Part shown: piece after piece, positions 9,010-18,550 of the stretch
How the letters are laid out: every line of letters begins with the position of its first letter
Position numbering within the stretch: the first letter of the stretch is position 1
Assembly (NCBI RefSeq): GCF_000512895.1
Contig: NZ_CP007033.1
Coordinates: forward strand, 1,785,001-1,849,000
Origin: Dehalobacter restrictus DSM 9455
GTDB taxonomy: Bacteria > Bacillota > Desulfitobacteriia > Desulfitobacteriales > Syntrophobotulaceae
Reading direction: 5' to 3'
DNA length: 64,000 nt
Translations under genes and position numbers: made by a program
Notes under the pieces: model-generated
Told to the model about the DNA's origin: nothing
The model's input: only the letters and a program-made list of their open reading frames with translations
Database searches by the model: none

Positions 9010-9594
9010 TCAGGAAAACAGTTCTTTCCAAATCATCTCAAGTTGTTTTTCAGTCTCTCTCCAGTCCCCGGAATTATCAATGACCCGGTGGGCTTTCTTT
9101 TTTTTGTCCTCAAGCGGCACTTGCGCAGCAAGCCGCCGCTCGGCCTCTTCCCTAGTCAAGCCACTTCGTTCCATCAGCCTGGTGATTTGTATTTCAGCAG
9201 GGACATAAACGACCCAAACCTCGTCGACAAATTTTCCCCATCCCGTCTCCAGAAGCAGCGGAATATCCAGGATAATCAGCTTTTCACTTTGGATTTCTGC
9301 CTTCAGGCATTGATCCTGCATCTGCTGCCGGATCAAAGGATGAACAAGTTCCTCAAGCCTTTGCCTGGCCTCAGGATCGGCAAATATGATTTTTCCCAGC
9401 TCCGCCCGGTCAATCTTCCCATCTCGGACGCATTCAGATCCAAACTCTTTGCCGATCAAAGGGATCAACGGCCCGTCATACAACCTATGAACTGCGTCAT
9501 CCGCGTCAAAAACCGGGATGCCCTTCTGCGCAAACCAACTGGCAACACGCGTCTTGCCGCTTGCTATTCCTCCTGTAAGTCCAATTTTGATCAT
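9010..9594 (-). CDS. coaE: Dephospho-CoA kinase
   Basis: Last step of coenzyme A synthesis: ATP-dependent 3'-phosphorylation of dephospho-CoA. The P-loop GLTGGIASGKT is at the very N-terminus, then DADDAVHRLY and the LID-type region LMERSGLTREEAERRLAAQ. At 194 residues it has family length. I chose the ATG at 9594 (MIKIGLTGG) rather than the longer frame opening on TTG at 9606, because TGAGG lies 6 bases before the ATG and family members begin there. It follows ytaF by 8 bp. Confidence 0.95.
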   Translation of the reverse strand: MIKIGLTGGIASGKTRVASWFAQKGIPVFDADDAVHRLYDGPLIPLIGKEFGSECVRDGKIDRAELGKIIFADPEARQRLEELVHPLIRQQMQDQCLKAEIQSEKLIILDIPLLLETGWGKFVDEVWVVYVPAEIQITRLMERSGLTREEAERRLAAQVPLEDKKKKAHRVIDNSGDWRETEKQLEMIWKELFS

Positions 9595-9602
9595 GTTTAA
9601 CC

Positions 9603-10265
9603 TCAAATTATTTTTAATGACCCGATGAGTATCAGGACGATCCCCGGCAGATACCTGACTCTCGCCAGCACGCTCGCCGGAAGTCTGCCTGTCAATACCT
9701 GACCGGTAAAGATCATCAGAATCTGCATCAATGTCACCATCCCGATGACATACCAGAGAATTCCTGTCAGCGCAGCGGCTACGCCCGAAGCAAACGCATC
9801 CAGAGACAATGCCACGCCGAGAAGCAGACTTTCATTCAGTGTAATGACGCCGGAGCCGTCAATGTCTGCCGCATCCGGTGTCTTTAAAACCTGAATGACC
9901 AGGCCGAAGAAATTTAAATTAATGCAGAACAAAGTACGATATGGATTGTCATCTATCTGTCCGGCTGCAGTTGTCATCACCGGTACAGCTTCGGGAAGTT
10001 CCGCTCTGCCTTTCAAAGTCTGAATCAATTGATACGAGCCGATTGCAATAAGAACGACTGCCCCCAAGATACCGGGATGGATCACCGTAAGTTGAGACGT
10101 GATCAGATGGCCGCAGTACATGGAAACCGTCATGGCGAGTGTCGTACAAAAACCAATGATCATCATGGAACTGAGCGGTATCCGAATCCTCTTCAGACCG
10201 TAGGCCATCCCTACCCCTAAACCGTCAAGACTCAAAGCCAAAGCAAGGATCATTGCCATTCCCAT
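9603..10265 (-). CDS. ytaF: Sporulation membrane protein YtaF (MntP/DUF204 type)
   Basis: Multi-pass membrane protein of 220 residues with about six hydrophobic segments arranged as two halves that each start ALALSLDGLG or GVALSLDAFASG. The cytoplasmic loop carries DAADIDGSGVITLNES, an acidic repeat typical of YtaF. Its exact role in sporulation is unknown; the fold is shared with manganese exporters of the MntP group. The polA-mutM-ytaF-coaE order of Bacillus is conserved here, with an ABC-F gene inserted, which supports the name. The ribosome site is weak (AAGGGG about 9 bases upstream). Confidence 0.88.
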   Translation of the reverse strand: MGMAMILALALSLDGLGVGMAYGLKRIRIPLSSMMIIGFCTTLAMTVSMYCGHLITSQLTVIHPGILGAVVLIAIGSYQLIQTLKGRAELPEAVPVMTTAAGQIDDNPYRTLFCINLNFFGLVIQVLKTPDAADIDGSGVITLNESLLLGVALSLDAFASGVAAALTGILWYVIGMVTLMQILMIFTGQVLTGRLPASVLARVRYLPGIVLILIGSLKII

Positions 10266-10372
10266 ATTCTTTTACCCCTTAAGTATTTCCTTCGGGATAA
10301 TATATGGCTGTAACCTCGTTTTGGTGTACCGCGCTGGCTCATCTGTATCGTCGGTCTGTCAGTTTTTTCGTA

Positions 10373-12247
10373 CTAATCCTGGTAAGCCAGCCACTCCTCC
10401 ATCAGATGATCGAGCTCTATCTGCACTTTCTCATACGACTGGTGAAGTGACAATGTCAGTTCATAATCACTGGCTGCGGCATCGAGCTTATCCTCAATTT
10501 CTTGAAGCAATAATTCTGTTTCCGCAATTTTTTCCTCGATTTGCTTGATCTTTTTTTCTATCCGTTTGGTATTCTTGGACTCTTCCCTGTAATCTCTGGC
10601 TTTTTGAACCTCTTCATTTTTACAGGTCTGATCTTGAGCGGCTTGAGCAGATTCTTTTTCTTCATCTTCACTCTTCTCGCTCATTTCACGATAGGCCGTG
10701 TAGTCTCCCTCAAATACCTTCAGACCATTCACTGTAAGCAAAGCAATCTTATTCACGATTCGGTTCAGAAAGTACCTGTCATGGGATACGGTCAAAATTG
10801 TCCCGTTGTAATCCTGCAACACTTCCTCCAGGACTTCTCTCGTCTCCATATCGAGATGGTTGGTCGGCTCATCAAGCAAAAGCAGGTTCCCCTGATTCAG
10901 AAAAAGCTTGCAAAGTGCCAGCCTGCTTTTCTCTCCCCCACTTAAACCAGCAACAGGTTTGAATACATCCTCTCCCCGGAAGCCAAAACGGGCTAAAACA
11001 TTGCGTATTTCCGGATCGTCAAGCGTTGAAGAATAACGGATCTCGTCCATGACAATTTCCCTTAAGCCAATATTCTCATGCTCCTGGGAATAGTAGCTGA
11101 CGGAGACATTCGCCCCGGTCCGGATCGTACCGTTATACGGGATTTGTCCTGTAACAGCTCTTAACAGCGTTGTCTTTCCAATCCCGTTTCTGCCGAGCAG
11201 GGCAATCTTATCACCCCGGCGCAATTCCAAACCTACATGTTCAAATATGGTTTTCTGCCCGTACTTAACGGCCAGATCGTCTATCTCGAGAACCCGGTCT
11301 CCTGAGCGGGTTTTGGCCTGGAGGCTTATGCTGAGTTTTTTCGAATCTTTCGGCGCATTCACCGGCGTAATTCTTTTCAGCATGGATTCCCTGCCCCGGG
11401 CTTGTTTAGCTTTGATTCCGGCACCATGACGCCGGATATACTCCTCCAGGTCCGCAATTTTTTTATTGATCCGTTCCGCTTCTCTGGTCAGCGATATTTT
11501 TTCAATATTCCGCTGCAGTTCAAACTCCGAATAATTGCCATTGTAAGCTTTCAGGAACCCATCCTCAATCAGGAAGGTGCTGTCCACGACCCTGTCCAGG
11601 AAATACCTGTCATGGGAAACGACAAGCATAGCTCCAGCATAATCGGCCAGGTAATTTTCAAGCCATTCCAGTGCCTCAATATCGAGATGGTTCGTAGGCT
11701 CGTCAAGAATCAGAACGTCCGGATCACGCAGCAGAAGTTTGCCAAGCGCCAGACGGGTTTTCTGACCACCGCTTAAATGATTCGCTTCAGTCGTCTGATG
11801 CCGGTCCATCCCGAGTCCGGTCAGGATCTTGCGGATCCTGGCTTCGAGCGCATAACCGCCCGCCCTTTCATACTGTTCCGTAAACAGACTGTACCTTTCG
11901 AGCGTTTTCTCGTCGGCCTGTTCCGCCATTTTATTTTCCAGGGATCTGAGATTGTCCCGCAGATCAAGAATATCCTGACGTTCCGCCAGCATTTGTTCAA
12001 ATACTGTACCGTGTTCTGCTGAGGATGCAGTCGTCTGCGGCAGATAACCGACAGTACCCTGCCAGTTGATATCTCCGCTTTCATGAGCAATCTCTCCCAT
12101 GACAGCCCTTATCAGTGTTGTCTTACCTGCCCCATTGGCTCCGACCAGGCCGGCTTTTTGACCCTTTTCCAAACGCAGCGTTATATGATCCAGCAGAGTG
12201 CTCCCTGCTACTTCAATTTCAAGTCCATTGCAATAAAGTATGCTCAT
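10373..12247 (-). CDS. ABC-F family ATPase (duplicated ABC domains, no membrane part)
   Basis: Ribosome-associated ABC-F protein of 624 residues. The first ABC domain has Walker A GANGAGKTT, signature LSGGQKTRLALGKLL and Walker B VLILDEPTNHLD. The interdomain linker, rich in charged residues (EYIRRHGAGIKAKQARGRES), is the P-site-tRNA-interaction arm. The second domain has GRNGIGKTT, LSGGEKSRLALCKLF and LLLLDEPTNHLD. The C-terminal roughly 80 residues form a charged coiled coil, as in Uup and YfmR. It could assist stalled ribosomes or confer antibiotic protection; the sequence alone does not decide. It lies between mutM and ytaF. Confidence 0.92.
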   Translation of the reverse strand: MSILYCNGLEIEVAGSTLLDHITLRLEKGQKAGLVGANGAGKTTLIRAVMGEIAHESGDINWQGTVGYLPQTTASSAEHGTVFEQMLAERQDILDLRDNLRSLENKMAEQADEKTLERYSLFTEQYERAGGYALEARIRKILTGLGMDRHQTTEANHLSGGQKTRLALGKLLLRDPDVLILDEPTNHLDIEALEWLENYLADYAGAMLVVSHDRYFLDRVVDSTFLIEDGFLKAYNGNYSEFELQRNIEKISLTREAERINKKIADLEEYIRRHGAGIKAKQARGRESMLKRITPVNAPKDSKKLSISLQAKTRSGDRVLEIDDLAVKYGQKTIFEHVGLELRRGDKIALLGRNGIGKTTLLRAVTGQIPYNGTIRTGANVSVSYYSQEHENIGLREIVMDEIRYSSTLDDPEIRNVLARFGFRGEDVFKPVAGLSGGEKSRLALCKLFLNQGNLLLLDEPTNHLDMETREVLEEVLQDYNGTILTVSHDRYFLNRIVNKIALLTVNGLKVFEGDYTAYREMSEKSEDEEKESAQAAQDQTCKNEEVQKARDYREESKNTKRIEKKIKQIEEKIAETELLLQEIEDKLDAAASDYELTLSLHQSYEKVQIELDHLMEEWLAYQD

Positions 12248-12321
12248 CCTTCTGTGAAATACTCCTCCTGGATTCTTTCTTCCTGCATTAAAAGTTATTC
12301 CTTCTTCAAAACAAATTTCAT

Positions 12322-13143
12322 CTATTTCTGGCAGTTCGGACAGTACACCGTTGTCCTTCCGGCTACTTTGATTTTAGCCAATTGACCTCCGCAATATTTA
12401 CACTCCTGACCGCTGCGTCCGTAAACCATCAGATTTTCCTGAAATGCACCCTTCTTGCCGTCTGCATCACGATAATCACGAAATGATGTTCCGCCAGCCG
12501 TGATTCCTTCCTGCAGAACCTCACAGATCGCATCGTAAAGCAGAATAATCTCCGACACCTTTAACGAAGCCGTATTTCTATCCGGCAAAATGCCCGCGCG
12601 GAACAGAGCCTCGTCCGCATAAATATTTCCGATACCGGCTACGACGGTCTGATCCAGCAGCGCAGCCTTGATCGTACTCTTTTTCCTGGCGAGACGCATC
12701 CCGAGCTGGTCAAATGTAAATGACTCGTCCAGCGGTTCCGGACCAAGTTTAGCCAAGCAGGCAGCCTTAAAGGCCATTTGAAAAGACACCAGTTGTATTC
12801 TGCCGAATTTACGGATATCGGAGTAATGAAGCTCCCCCTGATCGAGCCTAAACACAACATGCGTATGTTTATTTGGCTCGTGCTGCTCAGGATAATAGAT
12901 CAAACGTCCGGTCATCCTGAAATGAATGATCATCGTAAGGCCGTGACTCAGGTTCATGAGCAGATACTTGCCGCGTCTGTCAAGGCTTTCAATCGTCCGG
13001 TTCCTGGCCAAAGCGCTGAAATCCTCATCCGCCAGAGAAACTGCTGCCGGAGGCCATCGGACTTCGACATCTTCAATTGTCTTTCCCAGAATCCTTGCAG
13101 CCAGGGACAGCCGGATACTTTCTACTTCGGGCAGTTCAGGCAT
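12322..13143 (-). CDS. mutM: Formamidopyrimidine-DNA glycosylase
   Basis: Bifunctional base-excision enzyme that removes 8-oxoguanine and nicks the abasic site. The N-terminus MPELPEVESIRLSL supplies the catalytic proline and glutamate after Met removal. The H2TH region contains DQTVVAGIGNIYADEALFRA. The C-terminal zinc finger is CKYCGGQLAKIKVAGRTTVYCPNC. At 273 residues it has full family length. The ATG lies 13 bases after the polA stop, with GGAGG between, so the two repair genes are translationally linked. Confidence 0.97.
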   Translation of the reverse strand: MPELPEVESIRLSLAARILGKTIEDVEVRWPPAAVSLADEDFSALARNRTIESLDRRGKYLLMNLSHGLTMIIHFRMTGRLIYYPEQHEPNKHTHVVFRLDQGELHYSDIRKFGRIQLVSFQMAFKAACLAKLGPEPLDESFTFDQLGMRLARKKSTIKAALLDQTVVAGIGNIYADEALFRAGILPDRNTASLKVSEIILLYDAICEVLQEGITAGGTSFRDYRDADGKKGAFQENLMVYGRSGQECKYCGGQLAKIKVAGRTTVYCPNCQK

Positions 13144-13155
13144 CGGATCGACCTC

Positions 13156-15816
13156 CTAAAACAACAGCGCATCCACCTGATAAGGGACCATATCATACCA
13201 GTTGCTTCCGACTTTGCAGTCTACCAGCAATGGAACAGAAATCGGGAAAGCCTGCTCCATCTCTTTCTTGACAATTGCTGCGACCTTGGGAAGCGCTGAC
13301 GGTTCGACCTGGACTACCAGTTCGTCGTGAACCTGAAGCAAAATTTCTGCCTGCAGGCCCTCAATCGCTTCCGCTACTTTGATCATCGCAATTTTCATAA
13401 TATCAGCCGCGGTTCCCTGAATCGGGGTATTCTTGGCAATCCGTTCGCCAAACTGCCGCGTCATTCTGTTTGGATGAGACAATTCGGGGATTTTCCGCAG
13501 CCGGTTCAGCAGCGTACGAACCTCTCCCTTTTCTTTAGCTTCAGTGACAGCCTCCTCGAGATACCGGTGAACACCGTTGTATCTTTCAAAATACTGGCTG
13601 ATATAGTATTTTGCTTCTTTTCTCGAAATGGTCAGATCGCGGGCCAGTCCAAAGTCCGTCAGACCATACATTAAACCAAAGTTAACCGCTTTGGCCTTGC
13701 GCCGCATATCTGAATTGACTTCGTTCAGCGCTACGCCAAACACCTCGGCAGCTGTACGCCTGTGCACGTCTTCCCCGACCAGGAAGGACTCACAAAGTAT
13801 TGGATCTTTCGAATAATGCGCCAGAATTCTTAATTCGATCTGAGAATAATCCGCGGATAACAAAAGCCAGTCTTCCTGAGTTGCCTGGAAAACCTTCCTA
13901 AGTCTCCGGCCTTCTTCCAGACGGATTGGAATGTTTTGCAGATTCGGTTCGGTACTGGAAAGTCTGCCGGTAGCTGTAACCGTCTGCTGAAACGTGGTAT
14001 GAATTTTGCCGTCACAGCACTGGGCCAGCAGGCCCTTGACATAGGTGGAATTCAGTTTGACCAGCTGCCGGTATTCCAGTAGTTTTTCCACGACAGCGTG
14101 CTCTGTCCGCAATTCTTCCAGCGTTTCTGCATCTGTTGAATAACCCGTTTTGGTTTTTTTGAGTGGCGGGAGCCCTAAACTCTCAAATAGAATCCTGCCA
14201 AGCTGCTGCGGCGAATTGATATTAAAGTTTTCACCGGCCAGATTGTAAATCTCACTTTCCAATCGGCCGATCTTAACCTCAAGTTCCTGACCATATTCCT
14301 GGAGTTTCGCCTTGTCCAGGGCAATTCCGGTCTTTTCCATCCTAGCCAATATGAGGCTTAAAGGCTCTTCAACCTCATGCAAGAGCTTTTCAAGATCGTC
14401 TTCCGCCAGTTTTTCCATATAGGAAGCGGCAAGTTTCCGCAGCAACGCAGCCTCACGGGCCGGCGTATTTGAAAACAGATCCGTCACATAATCCCCCAGC
14501 AATTCGGAAGCGCTATAATTGGACCGGTTCGGGTTTAACAGATAAGCGGCCAGGCTTAAATCCAAATCAACGCCGGCGAATGTCTTATTCTCATTCAGAA
14601 GCAGTGAATATACCCCCTTGCTGTCTGCCACCACTTTGCGGACACCGTCGTCAGCCAGGATTTCTTCCCAGAGACGCAGTACACTTGGAGCAGCAGCATA
14701 CCGGTTTAGCGAATACGTATAATGTTCATCGCAGATCCCCATTTCAGTCCAGAGCCCCTGATGAATATTCCTGCCCTCAAAACGATAACTGAGTGCGAGG
14801 ACCGGTTTCTGCTCAAGCCAGGTATTCAGCAGCTCCAGCCAGCCTTCTCCGTCCATGTTCTTTTCTTGCTGGATAGTATCAATGATCTCTGCCCCTGATG
14901 CTTTTTGCTTCTTGCCTTTTTCGATGATTTGCTCAGGACCCGTTACCGCAGCGAGGCTCTGTTCAAACAGCGACGCGACTTTATATAAGCTGTAGCCATG
15001 AAGGATCTTTTTGCAGGCATCTTTGTCCGGCTCCGCCCATCTTAAGTCGTCAAGAGAAAACGCAACCGGCACATCGTGAATCATTGCTGCGAGCTTTTTG
15101 CTTAAGAGTGCCTGATCAGCGTATTGATTCAGCAGTTCCTTTAATTTATTGCCTTTGACTTCATCCTTATTCTGCAGCACATTTTCGACGGACCCATATT
15201 CGTGAAGCAGTTTCAGTGCTGTCTTTTCCCCCACACCGGGAATCCCGGGGATGTTGTCCGAAACGTCCCCCATCAGGCCTTTCAGATCGATAATCTGAGC
15301 AGGCTTCAGCAGATATCTTTCTTCCAGCCGTTGTTCGTTGTAACATTCAACTTCCGAAATCCCTTTCATTGTCAGCAGCACAGAGCTATGCGGTGAAATC
15401 AGCTGAAGAGCGTCCCTGTCTCCGGTAAAGATTAAAACTTCTATTTGCTGGGCAATCGCCAGATCATTTACTGTCGCTATGATATCATCCGCTTCGTAAC
15501 CTTCCAGTTCCAGGATCGGAACGGCCATCACCCGCAAAATTTCTTTAAGATAATTAAACTGCGGCCGCAAAGTCTCCGGTGTCTCTTTCCGGTGAGCTTT
15601 GTAGCCTGCAAACTGCTCGATGCGGACCGTTGCTTTCGTCTTGTCAAAAGCTACGACCCAATAATCTGGCTTCTGCTCTTTCTGTAGCCTGAACAGCATG
15701 GTTAAAAAACCGTGTACAGCATTCGTCGGAAGCCCTTCGTTGGAAGTAAGCGGCGGAAGCGCATAGAAAGCTCTATTTATAAGACTGTTACCGTCTAAGA
15801 TCAGCATCCGGGGCAT
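13156..15816 (-). CDS. polA: DNA polymerase I
   Basis: Repair and Okazaki-fragment polymerase. The N-terminal roughly 300 residues are the 5'-3' exonuclease (MLILDGNSLINRAFYALPP; GDRDALQLI; GLMGDVSDNIPGIPGVGEKTA). The middle region keeps the exonuclease fold but lacks the FDTET-type metal ligands (KPVLALSYRFEG instead), so proofreading is probably absent, as in Bacillus. Polymerase motifs are DYSQIELRILAHYSKDP (A), RRKAKAVNFGLMYG (B) and QVHDELVVQV (C). I start at 15816 (MPRMLILDG) because AAAGGAG lies 7 bases upstream; the open frame extends a further 19 codons without a ribosome site. Confidence 0.96.
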   Translation of the reverse strand: MPRMLILDGNSLINRAFYALPPLTSNEGLPTNAVHGFLTMLFRLQKEQKPDYWVVAFDKTKATVRIEQFAGYKAHRKETPETLRPQFNYLKEILRVMAVPILELEGYEADDIIATVNDLAIAQQIEVLIFTGDRDALQLISPHSSVLLTMKGISEVECYNEQRLEERYLLKPAQIIDLKGLMGDVSDNIPGIPGVGEKTALKLLHEYGSVENVLQNKDEVKGNKLKELLNQYADQALLSKKLAAMIHDVPVAFSLDDLRWAEPDKDACKKILHGYSLYKVASLFEQSLAAVTGPEQIIEKGKKQKASGAEIIDTIQQEKNMDGEGWLELLNTWLEQKPVLALSYRFEGRNIHQGLWTEMGICDEHYTYSLNRYAAAPSVLRLWEEILADDGVRKVVADSKGVYSLLLNENKTFAGVDLDLSLAAYLLNPNRSNYSASELLGDYVTDLFSNTPAREAALLRKLAASYMEKLAEDDLEKLLHEVEEPLSLILARMEKTGIALDKAKLQEYGQELEVKIGRLESEIYNLAGENFNINSPQQLGRILFESLGLPPLKKTKTGYSTDAETLEELRTEHAVVEKLLEYRQLVKLNSTYVKGLLAQCCDGKIHTTFQQTVTATGRLSSTEPNLQNIPIRLEEGRRLRKVFQATQEDWLLLSADYSQIELRILAHYSKDPILCESFLVGEDVHRRTAAEVFGVALNEVNSDMRRKAKAVNFGLMYGLTDFGLARDLTISRKEAKYYISQYFERYNGVHRYLEEAVTEAKEKGEVRTLLNRLRKIPELSHPNRMTRQFGERIAKNTPIQGTAADIMKIAMIKVAEAIEGLQAEILLQVHDELVVQVEPSALPKVAAIVKKEMEQAFPISVPLLVDCKVGSNWYDMVPYQVDALLF

Positions 15817-15952
15817 TGTAATACTCCTTTCAAGAACCGTTTCTTCAGAATCTCCCTCGGAATCATTCGTCAAAACAATTCCTTTGAATATACCTTTCTA
15901 TATCATAACCTTTTCTAGAATCAAGTACAACAAGTACACAGCACAGAAAAAT

Positions 15953-15979
15953 AAACGGCTGCATTACTGCAAGCCGTTT
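15953..15979 (-). terminator. Rho-independent terminator after the bactofilin gene
   Basis: On the minus strand AAACGGCT, a short loop containing a second TGCA/TGCA pairing, then AGCCGTTT followed by ATTTTTCT. It lies between the bactofilin stop and polA, so polA needs its own promoter. Confidence 0.75.
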
Positions 15980-16023
15980 AATATCCGCTGATTTCAGTCA
16001 TTCATACTTCTTTGTCCGCTGCA

Positions 16024-16605
16024 TCATTGATTTCGATCCTTCATCTGCTTTTCTCTGAAAAGTATCGGAGATCTCCCGGATATTGGCATTGACCTCCGAG
16101 GGCAGACAGTTCCCGCCTCTCTAAGGCATCCTGTTATAGACAATAGGCTTAAAGGAAAGTTTTGACTTTTTCTTTTTTCTTCTATGGATTTAAGATCGTC
16201 AGAAGGCTCGCTCACATATTCAGTCTCAGGGTTGGATTCCAGTACAGTTATGCCATCTGCTTGGTCATGGTTCTGACTCTTCCCTATGAACCTTGCACCC
16301 TGTTCAATCTGAAGCCCTTTTGTTTTTATATCGCCATAGACTACGGCAGTTGAAGCTATTACCAATAAGTTCTCAGCTGTAATATTCCCATGTACTTCTC
16401 CCTGTATCCGGGCGTTTACAGCAAAAATTTCCGCTTCTACTTTTCCATGCGGACCCACAAGCAGATCTGCTTTTGTTTCAATTGTTCCTTCAAGCTCCCC
16501 ATCAATTATCACATTGGTTCTGGAGTTTATTTTTCCTGTTATTTTGCATTCTTTGGCAACGTACACGTCATTATCTGTTTTTTTACCAAATTCGACAGCT
16601 TCCAT
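16024..16605 (-). CDS. Bactofilin family polymer-forming protein, C-terminus possibly frame-disrupted
   Basis: Cytoskeletal beta-helix protein that self-assembles without nucleotide. The first roughly 120 residues show the repetitive right-handed beta-helix pattern: KITGKINSRTNVIIDGELEG, ADLLVGPHGKVEAEIFAVNA and RIQGEVHGNITAENLLVI. The tail after about residue 140 is unusual. Past an A-rich run (GAAGAAAAAAGAAAAAG) the in-frame tail (SITGCLREAGTVCPRR) is unlike bactofilins. Another frame gives a coherent helical tail ending MMQRTKKYE with a stop at 15998. One or more small indels are therefore possible here. The bactofilin domain call itself is firm. Confidence 0.85.
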   Translation of the reverse strand: MEAVEFGKKTDNDVYVAKECKITGKINSRTNVIIDGELEGTIETKADLLVGPHGKVEAEIFAVNARIQGEVHGNITAENLLVIASTAVVYGDIKTKGLQIEQGARFIGKSQNHDQADGITVLESNPETEYVSEPSDDLKSIEEKRKSQNFPLSLLSITGCLREAGTVCPRRSMPISGRSPILFREKQMKDRNQ

Positions 16606-16847
16606 CTTCTTTTCCTTTCACTCTTCCATTATTAAACATTATATTTAAATTTAGGATATGACAACGGACCCAAATATTATATAGGCCATTAGTCCTATTT
16701 TTATACAATAACTGCAAACAGTGATATATAAGTCCACAATAACTTAGAGTAATCAGCCGAAATATATAGGATCAGGCACATAGTGGAAATAGAAAGAGGA
16801 CACAGCAAAAACTGCATCCTCTTTCTTATGTCAATTATCCTGTACGT
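16606..16847. other. Intergenic region
   Basis: About 240 bp of AT-rich sequence between the ligase stop and the bactofilin start. It holds the ligase terminator near 16.8 kb; otherwise no feature is seen. Confidence 0.5.
16792..16825 (-). terminator. Terminator after the acyl-CoA ligase gene
   Basis: On the minus strand GAAAGAGGA, a small loop with CTG/CAG pairing, then TCCTCTTTC followed by TATTTCC. It lies 23 bp past the ligase stop codon. Confidence 0.65.
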
Positions 16848-18536
16848 TTATTCGGACCGCGAATCCTTTTCCCTGATTTCAACCCTGCGGATTTTGCCGC
16901 TGATGGTTTTGGGAAGCTCGGTCACAAACTCAATTACCCTCGGATATTTATAGGGTGCGGTTACCTTTTTGACATGATCCTGCAATTCCTTAATCATGTC
17001 TTCCGAAGGTTCGTAACCTTTGTTCAGTACGATCGTCGCCTTGACATTAAATCCTCTGATAGGATCCGGAACACCCGTTACCGCTGATTCCAGAACAGCA
17101 GGATGCTCTGCGAGCGCCGACTCGACTTCAAAAGGCCCGATGCGGTAACCGGATGATTTAATAATGTCGTCATTCCTGCCGATATACCACAAGAAACCAA
17201 GCTCATCACGGTAGGCCAGATCACCGGTATGATACAGGCCGTCATGCCAGGAACGCTGCGTATTCACTTCGTCCCGGTAATAGCCCATGAAAAGACCTTT
17301 CGTCTTGGTCGCGTAATCCGGAGCTTTGATGCAGATTTCCCCGGTCACACCAGGGTCAACCTCTTTGCCGTCTTCATCCGCAACAACCATCTGATAACCG
17401 GGTGTAGGCATCCCCATCGAACCGGGTCGCGGCTGCACCCATGGGTACAGGATTGAGCAGCAGACGGTTGTCTCCGACTGCCCAAAGCCTTCAAAGATAC
17501 GCAATCCGGTAGCCTGCCGCCATTGATTGAACACTTCCGGATTTAAGGCCTCTCCTGCGGTGCAGCAGTGTTTCAGCGCCAACAAATTGTAGCTCTTGAC
17601 ATCTTCCCGCAGCATAAAGCGGTACATGGTCGGCGGTGCACAGAAAGTGGTTATCTGGTATTTCTCCAGTTTCTGCAAAATATCCGCACCGTTGAATGTA
17701 TCAAAGTCATAAGTAAAAACCGCTGATTCACCTAACCACTGGCCATACATTTTGCCCCAGAGGGATTTCAGCCAGCCAGTGTCGGAAATTGTGAAATGAA
17801 GGCCGCCAGGCTCTACTCTGTGCCAAAAAATGCCCGTCATAATATGTCCTAAGGGATAAGCATGATCATGCGAGACCATCTTGGGATAGCCGGTCGTTCC
17901 GGAGGAAAAGGCCATAATCAGCATATCCGTGACTTTGGTCGCTTCTTCGCCGGTAGGGCGTTCCCATTTGTCAGACGCAGCTTCAATCCCGGCTTCAAAA
18001 TCGAGCCAGCCCTCTCCTGCATCCTTATGTTTGGTCACCGCTTTCATCTGAACCGTTTTACATTCTGGAGCAGCCTCGTCAAAATGCCGGGTACAATCAC
18101 CGTCTGCGGTAATCACGGCCATCTTGATACCTGCCGCCTGGCAGCGATAGATATAATCTTTAGCCGTCAGCAGGTTCGTTGCTTGAACGGCCACTGCGCC
18201 AATTTTATGCAGGGCCATCATCGCATACCAGAACAAATAGCTTCTTTTTAAAACCAGTAGGACAAGATCTCCTTTTTTAATGCCAAGTGACTTAAAATAA
18301 TTCGCCGTCTTATCAGACCAGCGTTTCATTTCAGCAAACGTAATTCTTTTTTCTTCACCATTATTGCTTACCCAGAGCATCGCCAGCTGATCGGGTTTCT
18401 CCTCAGCCAGTTTATCAAGGACATCGTAGGCAAAGTTAAAATCATCCGGACAGGTCACCTTAAAATTCTTATATAAATCTTCCAGCGTGACATAGTCGTC
18501 CCGGTGTCTGCCAATATACTTCTCATACATGATCAT
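16848..18536 (-). CDS. AMP-forming acyl-CoA synthetase (medium-chain/aryl-acid type)
   Basis: Adenylate-forming ligase that activates an organic acid with ATP and CoA. Motif A3 is MAFSSGTTGYPKMVSHDH (about residue 210), A5 is IFEGFGQSETT, A7 is YHTGDLAYRDELGFLWYIGR, A8 contains IIKSSGYRIGPFEVE, and the C-terminal catalytic lysine is in PKTISGKIRRVEIRE. At 562 residues it resembles the AcsM/benzoate-CoA-ligase branch rather than acetyl-CoA synthetase (about 650). GGAGG lies 8 bases before the ATG. It is 14 bp downstream of a cupin-HTH regulator and near a 2-oxoacid:ferredoxin oxidoreductase. Its substrate is likely a branched-chain or aryl acid (inference). Confidence 0.93.
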   Translation of the reverse strand: MIMYEKYIGRHRDDYVTLEDLYKNFKVTCPDDFNFAYDVLDKLAEEKPDQLAMLWVSNNGEEKRITFAEMKRWSDKTANYFKSLGIKKGDLVLLVLKRSYLFWYAMMALHKIGAVAVQATNLLTAKDYIYRCQAAGIKMAVITADGDCTRHFDEAAPECKTVQMKAVTKHKDAGEGWLDFEAGIEAASDKWERPTGEEATKVTDMLIMAFSSGTTGYPKMVSHDHAYPLGHIMTGIFWHRVEPGGLHFTISDTGWLKSLWGKMYGQWLGESAVFTYDFDTFNGADILQKLEKYQITTFCAPPTMYRFMLREDVKSYNLLALKHCCTAGEALNPEVFNQWRQATGLRIFEGFGQSETTVCCSILYPWVQPRPGSMGMPTPGYQMVVADEDGKEVDPGVTGEICIKAPDYATKTKGLFMGYYRDEVNTQRSWHDGLYHTGDLAYRDELGFLWYIGRNDDIIKSSGYRIGPFEVESALAEHPAVLESAVTGVPDPIRGFNVKATIVLNKGYEPSEDMIKELQDHVKKVTAPYKYPRVIEFVTELPKTISGKIRRVEIREKDSRSE

Positions 18537-18550
18537 GTGCGCGTCCTCCT

